From contig CM017558.1 in NCBI GenBank assembly GCA_007844125.1, positions 51,667,831-51,731,830 on the forward strand: DNA of 64,000 bases, read 5' to 3'. The notes below the pieces were generated by a model, which saw nothing but the letters and a program-made list of their open reading frames with translations, searched no databases and was not told the origin of the DNA. Shown here in pieces: positions 35,063 through 48,700 of this stretch (its first letter is position 1; each line of letters opens with the position of its first letter). The translations under genes and the position numbers were made by a program. The DNA is from Sinonovacula constricta (taxonomy: Eukaryota > Mollusca > Bivalvia > Cardiida > Solecurtidae).

Positions 35063-35222
35063 ACTTTTGTGACAGTCACTTGAAATGCAAAGTCATTTGA
35101 GAGTGAATCATTAACGCTACTGCATGGCCACTAACAAAAAATAAATAAGTGAATATAATTCAAGTCACACTGGTAAAATCATCCACGAAATAAAAAAAAT
35201 ATATAAATCTTATTTTGCACAA

Positions 35223-35251
35223 TTTGAAAATCGAAAATCAGAAAATAACCC
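35223..35251 (-). repeat. Right terminal inverted repeat of the transposon
   Basis: Reverse complement begins GGGTTATTTTCTGATTTTCG and matches the left end at 28 of 29 positions. It is followed outside by ACAT, the same four bases that precede the left end. Confidence 0.85.
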
Positions 35252-36606
35252 ACATGTAGAAACAGGGTGATTATTCCTCAACAATCAGAAGTGATGAAAA
35301 CATCACTATTTTTTTTTCTAACATCAATGGACTCACTAGTTGTTGTTTTTTTAACATCAATGGACGACCCTCTTGGCGAAACCCATCATTCAAATCTTAG
35401 ACATGTATAGTAGTTCCTAAATCTCTATGCTTCCTATGCGTCAGCTATGCAGAGGTAGATATACATATTTTGCTTATCACAAGTTCTCTCCCCTAGCGGA
35501 AGTAAATAAACCCCAGACATCGGTAAGGTGTCAGTTTGTAATTGATTAGAACAAGACAACAGCTTTTATCATGATGGCATCCTGTGGTGCTTATTCAAGT
35601 CAGACCAGCTTCTGTTAGTGAATTATATCACAATGATTCCGAAAAATGCACGTTGGTGAGTTGTTTATCATAGAAATAATTGTGTTTGACTTTTGCGAAC
35701 ATCAACAAGTGGAGAGTTGTTGCAGAGGTTGAGCCTCGAGGGAGAGAGTGACATTCAAACAGATTGCCATCAAATATGCAGCATGGTCTCATCGGTTTGA
35801 ATCAGCCATATTAATTTGTAAAGAACACAAATGAAATCGGATTATTTATCAAATTCCAGCAGTTAATTAATTTTCTGAAGTAGAAAAGAATACATCATTT
35901 TTATACAAGTCTATTCTGTATGTCTTTATACATGTCATTAGAGAGAATGGCATTCTTTAAAGGGTTCACTGTTTTCTCTTTATAAAAATGACAATTTAAA
36001 CTTACGTTATTTGGGATAATGCTGATGCTTTTATTTTGTTTAGCATTTGTAATTTTTTTGTCTGGCTAAAGTCTGTCTAAAATAAAATGTGGTTGGTTTC
36101 ACATTGATGTTTTGATGCTCGACATATTTCTGTATCACAGTGGCTCACTCTGCATTTTGATAAGTGACATAGGTTGCTCAATCCTTCCACATTTGTAGAG
36201 GTGAAAAATCCTGGTGTGGCTAATTTAAAAAAAGAATAGAAAAAGGGACACATAATTCAAAAAGATGATGAAAAGATCAATTAAACAACTGACTCACCAG
36301 GTAAAATAGTGACTGTGGTTTTAAACACTCAGCAGCTTATACATTTTATTGGTCTTTTCAAGGAATATGCTTTTTTCAGAACTACTTATACAAAGTGATT
36401 AAATTAATATAAGTATTATCAATGCAAAGACTATGCTTGCTTGAAGTGAAAGAACTCTTAAATAATAATACCTCTTAATGCCTCTTATATTTTTAGTTAA
36501 TAAAATTATTTTCTCTTCCAGAAATGACCACCAAACTATGGAACCTATGCTCAGTCTACTGAAACTGTAGCCACTGTGCACCTGGCTTCAATCTGTCAGG
36601 CTTGAC
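35252..36606 (+). other. Presumed 5' region and 5' UTR of PDZD8
   Basis: This stretch separates the transposon from the first PDZD8 coding exon. A good acceptor (TTTTCTCTTCCAG, ending at 36521) lies 85 bases before the ATG, so the exon carrying the start codon has a 5' UTR and at least one non-coding exon should lie upstream. I cannot place that exon or a promoter; donor-like sites (for example CGGTAAGG near 35521) are only candidates. Two TAACATCAATGGAC copies occur near 35320 and 35353. Confidence 0.4.
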
Positions 36607-36756
36607 ATGTTGATTGCATCAATTATCATCTCATTTCTGGTTGGAATTGTGGTGACCCTACTTGCCCAATATGTGTTTCTACGACGGTGGTATTGGCTCA
36701 AGCCAGTCCTCAAACCACCCTACAAGCAACAGCACCCAATCTACCAGCTGCCTCAT
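36607..36756 (+). other. PDZD8: PDZD8 exon 1: start codon and ER membrane anchor
   Basis: Encodes 50 residues. ATG is followed at once by a hydrophobic helix (LIASIIISFLVGIVVTLLAQ) and a basic stretch (LRRWYW), as expected for an N-terminal signal anchor with the rest of the protein in the cytosol. It ends at CTCAT|GTAAGT in phase 0. Confidence 0.88.
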
Positions 36757-39700
36757 GTAAGTCTGATTTGCCCTCAACTTTCAGATTGAAAAAAGGTAGT
36801 ATAAGAATGTTATCTCCCTTGTGGGTAGATATTTTCATTTTCTGGTACTTGGTATAAGAAATATTCTCATTAACCTAAACAATAATAATTTGTTTTATTT
36901 TCATTATAATACTGATGGGTTATGCTCAGCATAAGCAAGAGAACTGCACCTCAGCCATTTTTATGACTTTGGCTTTTTCTAAGTCTTTTCTGGGATTTAA
37001 GCTGATGCCTTCGGTATATGGAGAAAAATTTCTAACTTCTGAACTACCAGAGGTCGTTAATACATATGTGTAATTATGTTCATTATATAGGTAAAGTATC
37101 ATTTAAGATGAGAGGTCATATTATTTAAGAACTGATATGTTAATTTTTCTTTCAATGTATTTTATTCCTTTTTGTTTGTTTAAGGTTTTACTAAAGGCAT
37201 ATGAGAAGCAAAAATCAAGTGTTCACCATGAGCTGGGTGCTAAAAGTGACAGTAAAACCAGTTTGTCTTCATTGGTCAAAGCTGAAAGTGGCAAGGTCAG
37301 CCAGGCAACTGGGGTCAAAGGTGAGCCAGGGATCAAAGTTAGCCAAGCACCAAGGTCAAGTGCCAAGGCCACTCAGCCTCTGAAACAGGATGAGCAGAGT
37401 CTGGTACTTAATATGTTGATGCAGTTTCTGTTCGCAGAGTTGAAAGATACTGCTCGTGTCAGAAGGTTAGTTGTTTGACTTTATTGTTACTTGGTTATTG
37501 TATTAGATGTATGTGAGGGCACATGGCATTGAGGGTAGATTTGCCAGCATGTAAGTCCTTGGACTTTCCTGTCTGAGTTTGAGTCCTGATAGGGACAAAA
37601 TATGTACTGTTTAGAGGTCTTCTAGATGACTTGTCTGGATTTGTGATTTGTGAGGGATTATTTCCAACAATACTAGCTGGACATAGCTGTCATAACCCTA
37701 ATTATATCACTGTGATGTTTATAAAAAAAACTTAACATAACTTTATGCAATATGTTAAACTGGTTAACAGGCTTAGAAGACCTCAGCCTCTCAAATCATA
37801 ATAGCCTGGGATTGTCTCTGAATCAAGTCCTAAACTGATGTGATTTGTTGTCCGTTGATCTACTGTGAGTTTGTTCTACCCCAGTATATGACTTAGGTCA
37901 TCCACCTGAAGCTGATGGTAATTTTGCCTGTGCAGTAAATATATAAAAATGTTTTATTAACAAATCATTATTAACCCTTTGAATAAGATGATGCAGAATG
38001 GTGCTGAAGTTTGTATATATATATTTTTTTTCTAGATGGGCAGCCAAAAAATTAAACAATGAATTTGAAGAGATGCTTGCCACAACAATTGGAAAGTTTC
38101 TAAACCAAATTCAGGTATTTGGTCCTGTTGTTTATTAGAAATGTATTCCATTTATATTATATTTTGTATTTATCTTTCTATGACCTAATAATATTCAGAA
38201 ATATATCATCTGTGTTTATCTTAAGTTGTGGATTCAGTTTATTACTACTTGAATACTAAACAAAAGACATGCCACTCTTGTTTTCACTGATTCTGCTTTT
38301 GTCTTTATGCTTGGTTGATGGGATATTTAACTGGTGTCATTGGTATTACAAATGAATGATGATCAACTGTTATTCAATAATTGGTATAATGTTGCAAGAA
38401 TGGCTTGTTATAAACAATTATTGTATTGCAAGAAAACAAATATGGTTTCTTTGAGCAAATGGTCCATATCAGTAACAGTTCAGTCATGATACTACAAATC
38501 TTCACCTGACAGGTCAAATCATCCATACATGAAACATTGTAGAATTGGTAAAATCATAACTGACATGACAGGCATTGCCCAACAGATGTACATGTATTGG
38601 TCATTGATATCAGGCGCGTTTCTGCCATTACGCACTTTACGCACATGCGTAACCTCCGTTCGAAAATCGAAAATCTAAAAGTACCAAAAACACTGAGAAA
38701 GTCGATGCATAACCCGGATTAGGAATAATATATTTTATTTCTGTAGTTTCTGTGATATAAAATCTTATTACCACACCAATCAAGTTGAAAAGGTTTAAAA
38801 CGATTAAACTTATACACGTCAGGATTTTAGTCGTTCATATTTTGCGTTAAGTTCCTCGCATGTCCGCATTTTACCTGTTATTCATTAGAAAAGAACCGAA
38901 TATATTCACAAGTATTACTACAAAGGTTATTTCCCTTGTAATTGTGCGTAACTTCAAAAACGGCCCTGATACGCGCCTGATTGGTATGACATAAATCATT
39001 CTTCATTGTAATAATATTATAGGCATGCTGTTATTGTTGAGTAAGAATTGTGACAACTCCCAGGAGTGACCAGTGAGCGCTTAATATTTTTCGCAATTAC
39101 AATCACAGTATTAATGCAAGAGATGGTTGAGAGTAGTGTTGTCACTAATGTATGTCCATAGTTGTAAGAACCTGACCATTTTTATTTCACAAATGCTTCA
39201 AGGCACTATAATTATCATTTGATCAAGCAAGATGGTCTGATTTATCACGATCCAAGGTAATGTTGCAGTTCTACTGTACAATATATGGGAATAATTGGGC
39301 CAGGCCTTGCATTGTCATTGCCCATACTTTAGTTAAATTGCAATTTGAAGTATTGCGATTTGACTGCATTGTTGTTATGGTAAATTTTATTAATTCAATC
39401 AGATTTTTTTTTTGCATAGAAATATAAGTAACATAAGCTATCTGACCTAAAATCATAGATTTCTTTACAATTTTAGGTCAGAGATTTCAACTTTGGACCC
39501 AGCTTTCCAATAGTGAAGTTTTTGGAATTAAGAGACGTGAAACTCAAAGATGATACAATCCAAGTTAGTATGATATGTTAACATATATACTTAATATATA
39601 TATGAAGTTTTTATCCCCTTAACAAGCTTAGGTATGGAATTTAATACACTAAGCGAAATCAACTTACTGAGACGTACATGTTTAATCATTGCTGTTGACT

Positions 39701-42700
39701 GTTCATCAAATTAGTATTTTGTTTAACTTTAAAAACTTTAAAATCAGTTAATAACTGATAGGGGTTGTCTAGACTAAGCAGTTAGACAATAACTGATAGG
39801 GGTTGGCTAGACTAAGCAGTTAGACAATAAATAATAGGGGTTGGCTAGGCTAAGCAGTTAGACTTGCTTACTCCTTAGCCCTTCACTTCTAGGGTTTCTG
39901 TCCAGTTCCGGAGACAACTTAAGCTTAGGAAGTTTTTTAATGCCATGCTATTCTTGTGTTCTAACCATTTGTCCAGGGTCTTTCTTTACTCTTAATAAGA
40001 GTGTTAATATCATCATATTTGTGTTGGTGCTATGTATCTTATAACAATAACAAAACATGATGAATTCAGGTATTATTGTATTTGAATGCGGCCACTGTTT
40101 GAATAGAGAGATAGTCCTATGATAGGATGTATGACGTCAGATCTATAATCTAAATTGTACAACTGAATCTTTACTTTTCGATGCAGATGCTACTGTATAT
40201 GAATCCCACCACTTTTCAGATTTTCTTTAAAATCCATATATATTTTTACAGACGGTTGATGTGGACCTGGACATTGACTATGATGGAGGTTTTCAGATTA
40301 CCCTGGATGTGGACTTGTTGTTTGGTGCCTGGGCATATCTGTCTATCACAGTGTCCAGACTGGCTGGTCACTGCAGGCTACAACTGACCAGAGAGCCCTT
40401 CACTCACTGGTCACTTGCTTTCTATGAGGTAGGATAGGTCATATGGGGAAAGATGTGTATTTTTCTGTGAGGTTATTCATAGATTAGATTGGTTGTTATG
40501 CTGCTTTTCTTTGTGCTGTTTTCAAGCCAATCTGTATATGTAAACACAAGTCTCTATAATAATGAACTTATTGCAAGAATATGTTTTAAGATTTCAATTT
40601 TCCTTGTCAATTTATGTCATAATGTTCCTCACAGGCTAAATGTGTTAAATCTGTGTTGAAATCATTTTGCACTTTTAAGCCTGGGGTTATGTTTTGATTA
40701 AATATGTTGTTTCATACGATAAGATCTATACAATACCATGAGCATTGCAGTCAGATAACAGTGCATTTTTATACAATAGAGTGCATGCATATATCAGAAT
40801 TATGTCATGCAGGTCAGGGAAAATACAGGTTAAAAGGTAAGGACATATGATAGAAATATTATTTAAAATGCATAGTATTGGAAAGATACATTATTTAATA
40901 ATAATACATCATGCTACTTTTTGTTTGAAAAACTAGATAGAGCTTTACCTAAAATTTTCCTAAATTATGAGTCAGAAGTAATAAACAAAAGAGAGCTAGG
41001 GTTTAGATGGAATTTAAACACACATTCAGTGGAAATTGGTGGCTTTTGAAGTGTTTTGAAGAAGTAAAAAAACAAACATAGTGAAGTTTGATGAGACAGT
41101 GTATACTTAGTTAGAAAATCACATAAGAAATTAAATCTTCCAGCTAACTTGCGGTACACCAATTGTTCTACCTAGACACAAAACTAGACATTGCTATAAT
41201 GAGCATAATTAGTCACTGCAACATATTTTAAAAAAAATGAAATGAAATTTGCTTTAATGTAAAATAATAGTCTCATATGATGGAAACCGAAAGAAGGTTT
41301 GTATACCTCTCCATCTTTAGGGACAAAGGTTTCCAGCATGACAAAGGTTGCAATATCAGAGTGCCTCTTTAAAGTCAGATGAAACAACTGTTGATTTATC
41401 ATTGACAATGTATCGTTGAATCTCTGGTTTTCAAAGAGGAACTTCTATTTGCCACATTATGTCATGCATTCATATAAATGTGCACATAAACACTAGGTGA
41501 AATAATTCTGTGATTTTCTTTACTGTAATCTATGCTCATTGCAACAAAACTTTAGACGGGGAATATAAGCTGCAATGAGAAAATACAATTGATCAGTCAT
41601 AAACAGAGCAATGTTTTGAAAGTCAGAAGATAAAAAACAGATGAACTGTCTCTCATTCCATAATCAAATTTGTCACTTTTTTCCACATAAGTTTGTATTC
41701 ATCTTCAAGAAAGAAATTGTATTACAAAAATAAAAAAGTAGAACTGCCTCAATGAAAAAAAAAATCATGTGTTATTTCATTCACCTCAGGAACCGGAGAT
41801 GGAATTCCAAGTGGATTCTAGGTTTAATGGCCGACCAATACCTCAGATCTCATCTCTAATTGTCAATCAGGTATGTATTAAATGTAAGAGTTTCTACTGC
41901 TGTACTTAATTTATAAAGTGCGAGCCTCCTTGCCTAAAATCAGGTACTGTTATGTGATCATGTCATCCAACTACATGTAGCTTCTGGAACATAATTGGTT
42001 ATACTGATTAATGCTTATTCTTTAACATATGTCATTATATCCCTTTATTGTGCCTCTGTAGTCAGAAAAATGTTAAAGAACATAAAACATTGCTGCTGAA
42101 TATCAGTTGGATTGGCAGAAATTATTTAAGTGCCTAAATACCTGTAGTGAATAAGTTAATAAATCATATATAGGTGTATATTAAAAATGGTATCCGACAG
42201 TTTGCCTATATCAGATAAATATAACAATATCCAACCACTGCTTTGAGGAATTGTGGCATATTTTTTGTATTAATGCATACTTTAGTCTTAATAAATATGA
42301 TTGTGAACACTAACTGAATTATTAGACAGATGTAATAAAAAAAACCCGCATGGTATATTCTTTCTAACTGTATAACAAGCTTGATAGTGGTATCTGCTAA
42401 AAGTAGATATTGGCATCAGAGCATTTTACCCAGATGACTATATAATGTGATCGCAAATGTAAGTGGTCACATGGTTTTCTTAGTATAAAAATAGTTTTCT
42501 CTGGAGTATGGCTTTGATAGGAAATACCTGTTTGCAATGACGAGTGGTGATTTATGATTGACTGCTAACACAGATCTAGGACATCAATGAACAGCATTTT
42601 GCAGGAACTTTCCAGATATACATGACCTTTTTGGTTATTTGTGAAAGGAAATTTTGGTTCACACTGTTGGATACCACCTTTAAAATACAGGTCCACTTTG

Positions 42701-45700
42701 ATTTTGTTGTTTTTTCTGCTTGATATCAGAGAAGTATTGTCCTTTCTTGCTTTAGTCTAATGGTAAATTTGATTCTGACCAGTAACTTTTTAATTCAATC
42801 ACTAAATTTATTTATGTTTGATATACAGTTAAATGATACTGATATACAGGTCAATTTCAATCTTTGTAACTGTCCTGTGTTCTATGGACACAATTCAAGG
42901 TCAATGTTTTAATATAATAAGATTGTTAAATGTCTTGTGTTTTTTATTTTAAAGATAACATTAGTTCTCTTATATTAAAGTCCAAATATAATAATTTATA
43001 ACTGATTAATATCGTGACTTTTTTTTCAATTATCCCTAACAATTATTTCAACCTTATAGATTTGTATGTATCTACTCTCATATTTTAATTTGATCTGATT
43101 GTACTCTTTTTTTTTATATTAAACATAACCATATTTGGCACCTTATGACCTATGAGGTCTTTGTATGCATATGAAAAACCCAAAATACAAACACAACTGT
43201 AAAGTTCTATTTTATTCCTTTAAGACATTTGATATATGATTTTTTATGGTTTATAAGTCATAGATATACCCATTGTACTTATTGTTTTGCATATGTTAAC
43301 AATTTTACCAGTTTTTAAGTTTTTTGATTCCAAAGTGCAGTTGATTCCAGTTAATTGAATTACAGTTCTACACCTTAAGATAGTTCCCACATCAGTGAAG
43401 ATCCCTTTTCTCATCTTTGATGGCAACTTCAAGGGATTTTCAGATGAATTGTATAGAAGCGTAAAGAAACTTTCTTGTAATTTCCTTTTTTGTGGTCCAA
43501 AATTTGAAAGCTATACACCATTGGAAAGCTCTAAAAATTCATATTTTTAGAATATAATATATTAAAAATACATAAATACACTAATAATTAGTACACAGAA
43601 ATAAATAAAATTATTGGCTTATCCTTAAACAAAATGAACAGTGTATCTTTTTTGGTTGTATTTTTTTATTTTTTACCTTTTAAACAATCAAAATATAATT
43701 TTAATATTTAAAATTCTTCATAAAAGATGCTAAATTTGATATAAAATACAGTAAAAGAGACTGAAAAATAAAAACACAGTGGTGAGTTTAATACAGTAGA
43801 TATTTCCAGATTTCGGTCAGCATTAGCTTCTGTCTTTAAAGATGGCTGCCTTAAACTGTCTTATCAGTACCTATCACTTGGAAACTATTCCATTTTATTG
43901 AATAGAATATTCAAACACCAAACCTTTTGCAATTTTTTGCACATACTTCTAGGGGATTTGCAAACATAACCTGGTCAACTGCATGATCAGCAGTCTGTTT
44001 GGCTTACACTGTTATAGTCTACTGCCCACAGCATGCTTTATATTGCACCTCCTGGAGGAATTTTATAGGTTTTCACGAGATTAACAAGCGTCAACTGTGA
44101 ATGACATCATGAATAACTCTTGTAGTTTTAATAGCACATTACTCTGCCTTGGCAAAATAGTGCAGTAGTACCGGTAAGGCTTTTTTAAACATAAGTGCAT
44201 TTGTTAATTAATTCAAAAAGATCAAAAAATGTTTACATCATAGTAAATGAAGACATATTTCACTTCTGATTCATTAAAAAGTAACATCAGGAAAGAGCAC
44301 TTTGCAATACTACAGATAAAAAAGATAGCTTTTTTTTTACTGTCACAAAAACAAAAATGACGACCCTTTAGCAAAATAATCTGCTATTTCACTGGGTTTG
44401 GAAGTAAATAATTACAAGCTCAGAATTGATCACATATTTTAAATTATTAAAAGATACACGATTGATGGTTTTCTAAAGCAACACAGGGCTGAGAGTTAGC
44501 ATCAATATATTAAGTTTGTGGCAAATGAAAACAAAATATGTTCATTGAAATGGTATGCCAATACTGATTTTTCAATTAAACACATATTCTGGTTAATTGC
44601 AAAAATTTCAATGGAAAGTTTTGTTTGCAAATAAGCAAAATCAACTGTATTATGATTTACATTTAATTTTAATACATAAATTGCAAGTTTAATTTAAAAA
44701 AATCTTCCTCTCATTTTCTCTTCCAGATAAAGAGAACTATACGAAAGAAACACATCCTTCCTAGCTACAAGATGAGGTACAAGCCACTTTTCCAAAAAGC
44801 TGAGAATACATTCATTAACCCGGACATCTGCCTCTATGGAAACAAATTAGGGCGGGGAAAATTAACAGTGAAGGTGATTAAGTGCAGCAGACTACAAGAA
44901 CTATCACCTGACAGCAAAGTCTACTGTACCCTCTCTGTAGGTAAGTCTGAGGAATGTTTAACTTGCTATGCACAAAATGATCAGGTGTGGGCAAATAGTG
45001 TAGATTTAGATCAGTCAATTTACACTGTGTTTCTACCAATATGCCTGTTATATGTGAATAAAGTCATAATACAAAAACTTATTTATTTGAACAGGTTAAA
45101 AACAAATGTTGGAGATTACAAGTTTAAATGTTTTGTTCACTTGATTGCTATAGTTGATGTGATTTCATTTTGTCATTGTGACTTATTACCTGTAAAAACA
45201 AACTTAAATGAAAGTGGTATTGCTCCCAGCCTTTCTCCTATTTCATTAAGACAAATATTTATCTATGATGAATAATTTATGAAATGATTAATGTGCCATA
45301 ATGGTATTATGCTATCATAGTGATGACAGCCCATTACATTTTCCAAGTTAATAGGTTTGCCTGAAAACAAACAGTATAAATATGTGTCCCTTTTCAGACA
45401 AAGAAGACATGGAAGAGGTTTGGAGACAGTGCTGGTCTATGTTTGATCTGACTATCAGGGCCACACCAGGAACAAACCTAGGGCTCAAGCTTACAGATGT
45501 AAGTTACATGAACCTAATAAAGTTTTTTTTATTTCCTTCAGTTTAGAAGCACATTTTATTTGTATATCAAACACAGTATAAGAATAAAAAATCCTAGTTT
45601 TTAACAAGTTTAGGTCCTTATACCTCTCTGATAACTTATTGATCTATAAACAATACATGCATTGTCTTAAAATATTTTTTACAGATTTGCCACATGCTTA

Positions 45701-48700
45701 AAAGTTTTCCATTTTGTTCATATTCATAAAGTTTTAAATATCTGTCCCTGAGATATATACATGTGTGATCCGTTGCAGCAATTGTCTGGTGATAGGATGA
45801 CTACCAATAAGAAGCAGGTGTTAGTGGAGAGTGTCACGTCAGGGAGTCCTGCTGTCATGGCCGGTCTGCAGAGGGTAAGAACACCATCCTCTTATCTTAC
45901 ACATGTTCATTGAAATAAATCATTCATATAGGACCACAGTGACAGAGCGGTTAAAGTGGCTGTCTTAGGTCCTCAACACATATGTTCCTATTCTCGGTGG
46001 GACAAAACCTTTCATTTGAAACATCTATCTTCCAGCATATGTTGTACAGGTAGTTCTATCAAGGCATTGGTATTGGGTCTTTCTCCACAGCCAGTTCCAC
46101 TATTATGACATATACTGATATTATCATTATCTAATTTAAAAAATGAATCAATGCTTTTTCATAGATAAGTGCCTCAGTTCCTTTTGCTTTGTTTTTTGTT
46201 CTTTACCTAGCACCAACATCAGTATAGTCATATTTGTAGGACTCTCATTAATTCTACTTTCTGAATGACAAAGATGTTGATATGTTTGGAGACAAATATT
46301 GTCGATAAGATATACCGTATAGATATATCAATATATCAGTATGTGAATAACTTTCACTTTTAATTCAGTTATGTTTTTCAAGTTTAAGCTTGTTTGGTTA
46401 CTTTCATTATTCACATTACCCTAGATAGTATTGTTCAGTTTGCTTTTAAGAAGTAAAGAGTAAAAATTAGGAAAGTCTTGTTTATTTTACATCAGTACAT
46501 TTTTAATAGGGCTTTTGAACAAATTTTTTTTTTTTTTAATAATTGTGACAAAATGGCCAAGAGGTGACTCACCAGGGTAGAATATAAAACTCAAAAGACA
46601 ATTTAAAATCAAATTATACTTTATATACAAAACAATATACATACAAGATAAAAGAAAATGATTTTAATACAAAAGAAAAACAAAACCCCGCCGGCTTATA
46701 TTAAGTCTGATAACTGTCCGCTGGTCTTAACTGTGCACTGTATCTATACTTCCTACACAACAAACAACACTTCTCTGATACACAATCCTTAGTATATGTG
46801 CTACGACATAGCTGTCCGATATGGTATCTGCTCGTGCAGCTCACTCCTGCGACGAAACTGTCCAATATGTATCTCCCTTTGCCGTTCCCCACACAGAGTC
46901 TACCCCGTCGTACATGTAACGAATGCGTGGTACAAGTCGACCTTGTATCGCTGTCCACCTATGGGCCTCTGCTTGTCTACGTCTAAGTACGGCTCTTTAC
47001 TGGCCTAAATACGGCTCTTCACTGGCCTAAATACGGCTCTTCCCTGGCCTAAATACGGACATATTCCGTAGTGTTATGGTACAGCATCATCAACGCATCT
47101 CGATAACAGACACCAACACTGGGAGCGTACAGGTATTTATACAAATAGACAGCCCCGTAGCCTGACTTAATTCAAGAACCCTGAGAATTTGTAACCCGTG
47201 ATTCCTCAGACTTCTCGTGAAAAACCAATTGCATACACCTTTAGTACGCCTCACCTTTTTAAGATAAAAAAGGCCTAACGTAAATAAACTATGGGTTAAC
47301 GTTTCAAGACCCTTTCAAAATGAATAAAAAACACTCTATTCATGTAATTATAAAAACAACATAATTAGAACCTCTAAAAACCCTTTACACAACAAAAGGC
47401 AACAAAATAACCCTAAGGTTATCCCTATTTTACTAAAATCAAACTCTACAGTATCGCTCTGGCCTACGTGACACAAATCACTATATAAAATAAGGCCACA
47501 ACTATGTTATTTTGTGACAATAATACCAGTAAAATGTTAAATCTGCACAGTAAACAAAAATAAAGATGCAACATTTACCACATGGGTTTTCAACAACGAT
47601 ATCTACTGTTTAAAGGGCACTTTACATATGTCGGGAGAGACTAATATTTGTGTACTAATAGCAAGGTTACCTCTAACAGAAATGGCTATTTAAATAATAT
47701 GATTTCTGTCAAGTTTTCATATATGGTATGCCTTGTTAAGAGGGAGAAGAGTTTGCATTTTCTCAGTTTTTAAAGTAAGGACCAGTCCAGAAATTGTTAT
47801 ACAGAGTACAAATAAATCTAGACTGTACCTGTGGTTTTATTGTCTTATCAGATTGTATTCTCTGTCATAACTGAAAACCTGAACAAGAACCTAATCCTAG
47901 AATGATATATAGATTATAATTAATACTATTTTTGCAGCATCTCAAATGTTAACTTTTTATTTCATTTTGCTGCCATTCATATTTTAATTGATTATTGATG
48001 ATCGATCAGCATAACAATTTAAACAATACATTAATATCATTACAATCAATGACAGCCATACATATTGGTACATCCAGCTACATGTAATAATTGGTGCAGT
48101 GAAGGCAAACGAGGTAGATGCCCCTGATAATCAACATTTGACCATGGGCATGGCCTCCTCCCAGTTCAATAAAAGGCCAACACAAATGAAATAAATGAAA
48201 GTGTTAAAGTGTCCTTGCTTCTTCCAGCTTGTAAAGATAGTATTATGAAAGTGGTGCATTGTAAGAATAATGTGAGTTTTGTTTGCTAGGTGATAAGGGC
48301 TTGCTGTCACAGTATAGGCAGCACTATATCTGCTTCAAGTGAATACGTTTAACGACGGAAGACACCCTTCACATACTCCTACCATGGCCACTGGAACTAC
48401 AGGAAACTCCGGTATGCCGACAAACCTGGAATTGAATGATAAATTAGACAAAGTTCTGTCTGTCATCTGTGACATGAAAACAACACAAGATGGGATGCGC
48501 AAAAGTCTTGAAAGTAAGATCGACAGTTTAAGAAACGAAATGATGAAAAGTATCGATACCAAGCTTAAGTCATTACGTAATGAAATCGCCCTCGACATTG
48601 GAAAGGAGACATGTCGTATTGATAGTCTAATGGACTCAGTCAAAGCTCTTCAAGAGCATTTCCGGCAACTTGAGCTCCCCGACACGTCCGAAGGGGGATC

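Larger units (their letters stand above)
30155..35251 (+). mobile_element. Complete DNA transposon of unassigned superfamily (5.1 kb)
   Basis: The ends are inverted repeats: GGGTCATTTTCTGATTTTCG at the left and, reverse-complemented, GGGTTATTTTCTGATTTTCG at the right. They match at 28 of the first 29 positions. The four bases outside each end are ACAT, consistent with a 4-bp target duplication. Both subterminal regions carry many copies of a GTCTTTACCGTCACG-like motif in both orientations, and the interior holds one plus-strand gene for a DDE/D-like protein. Intact reading frame, splice signals and termini point to a young or recently active copy. Four-bp duplications are known for Sola and a few other superfamilies, but I cannot assign it from sequence alone. 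Confidence 0.8.
37185..44940 (+). other. PDZD8: PDZD8 exons 2-7: linker and SMP domain
   Basis: Exon 2 gives a Ser/Lys-rich linker and the start of the SMP fold (LNMLMQFLFAELKDTARV). Exons 3-6 carry the body: WAAKKLNNEFEEML, VRDFNFGPSFP, DIDYDGGFQITLDVDLLFG and REPFTHWSLAFYEEPEMEF, then RPIPQISSLIVNQ. Exon 7 continues with KRTIRKKHILPSYKMRYKP and a following beta segment (GRGKLTVKVIKCSRLQEL) that looks like the start of a C2-type or linker strand. SMP domains are elongated hydrophobic tubes that carry glycerolipids. The FTHW and PQ..SLIVNQ motifs match vertebrate PDZD8 closely. Confidence 0.9.

Noticed and set aside
44941..45275. Continuation of PDZD8 exon 7 into a longer frame
   Set aside because: A clean donor (TGTAG|GTAAGT) ends the exon at 44940, and exon 8 continues the protein in phase; the extension is intron.
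46701..47008. Cys-rich frames on both strands
   Set aside because: No start context, splice signals or family features; they lie in a repeat-like block.
48339..48383. Upstream start of LINE ORF1 at 48339
   Set aside because: That codon is GTG; the ATG at 48384 has a strong Kozak context.
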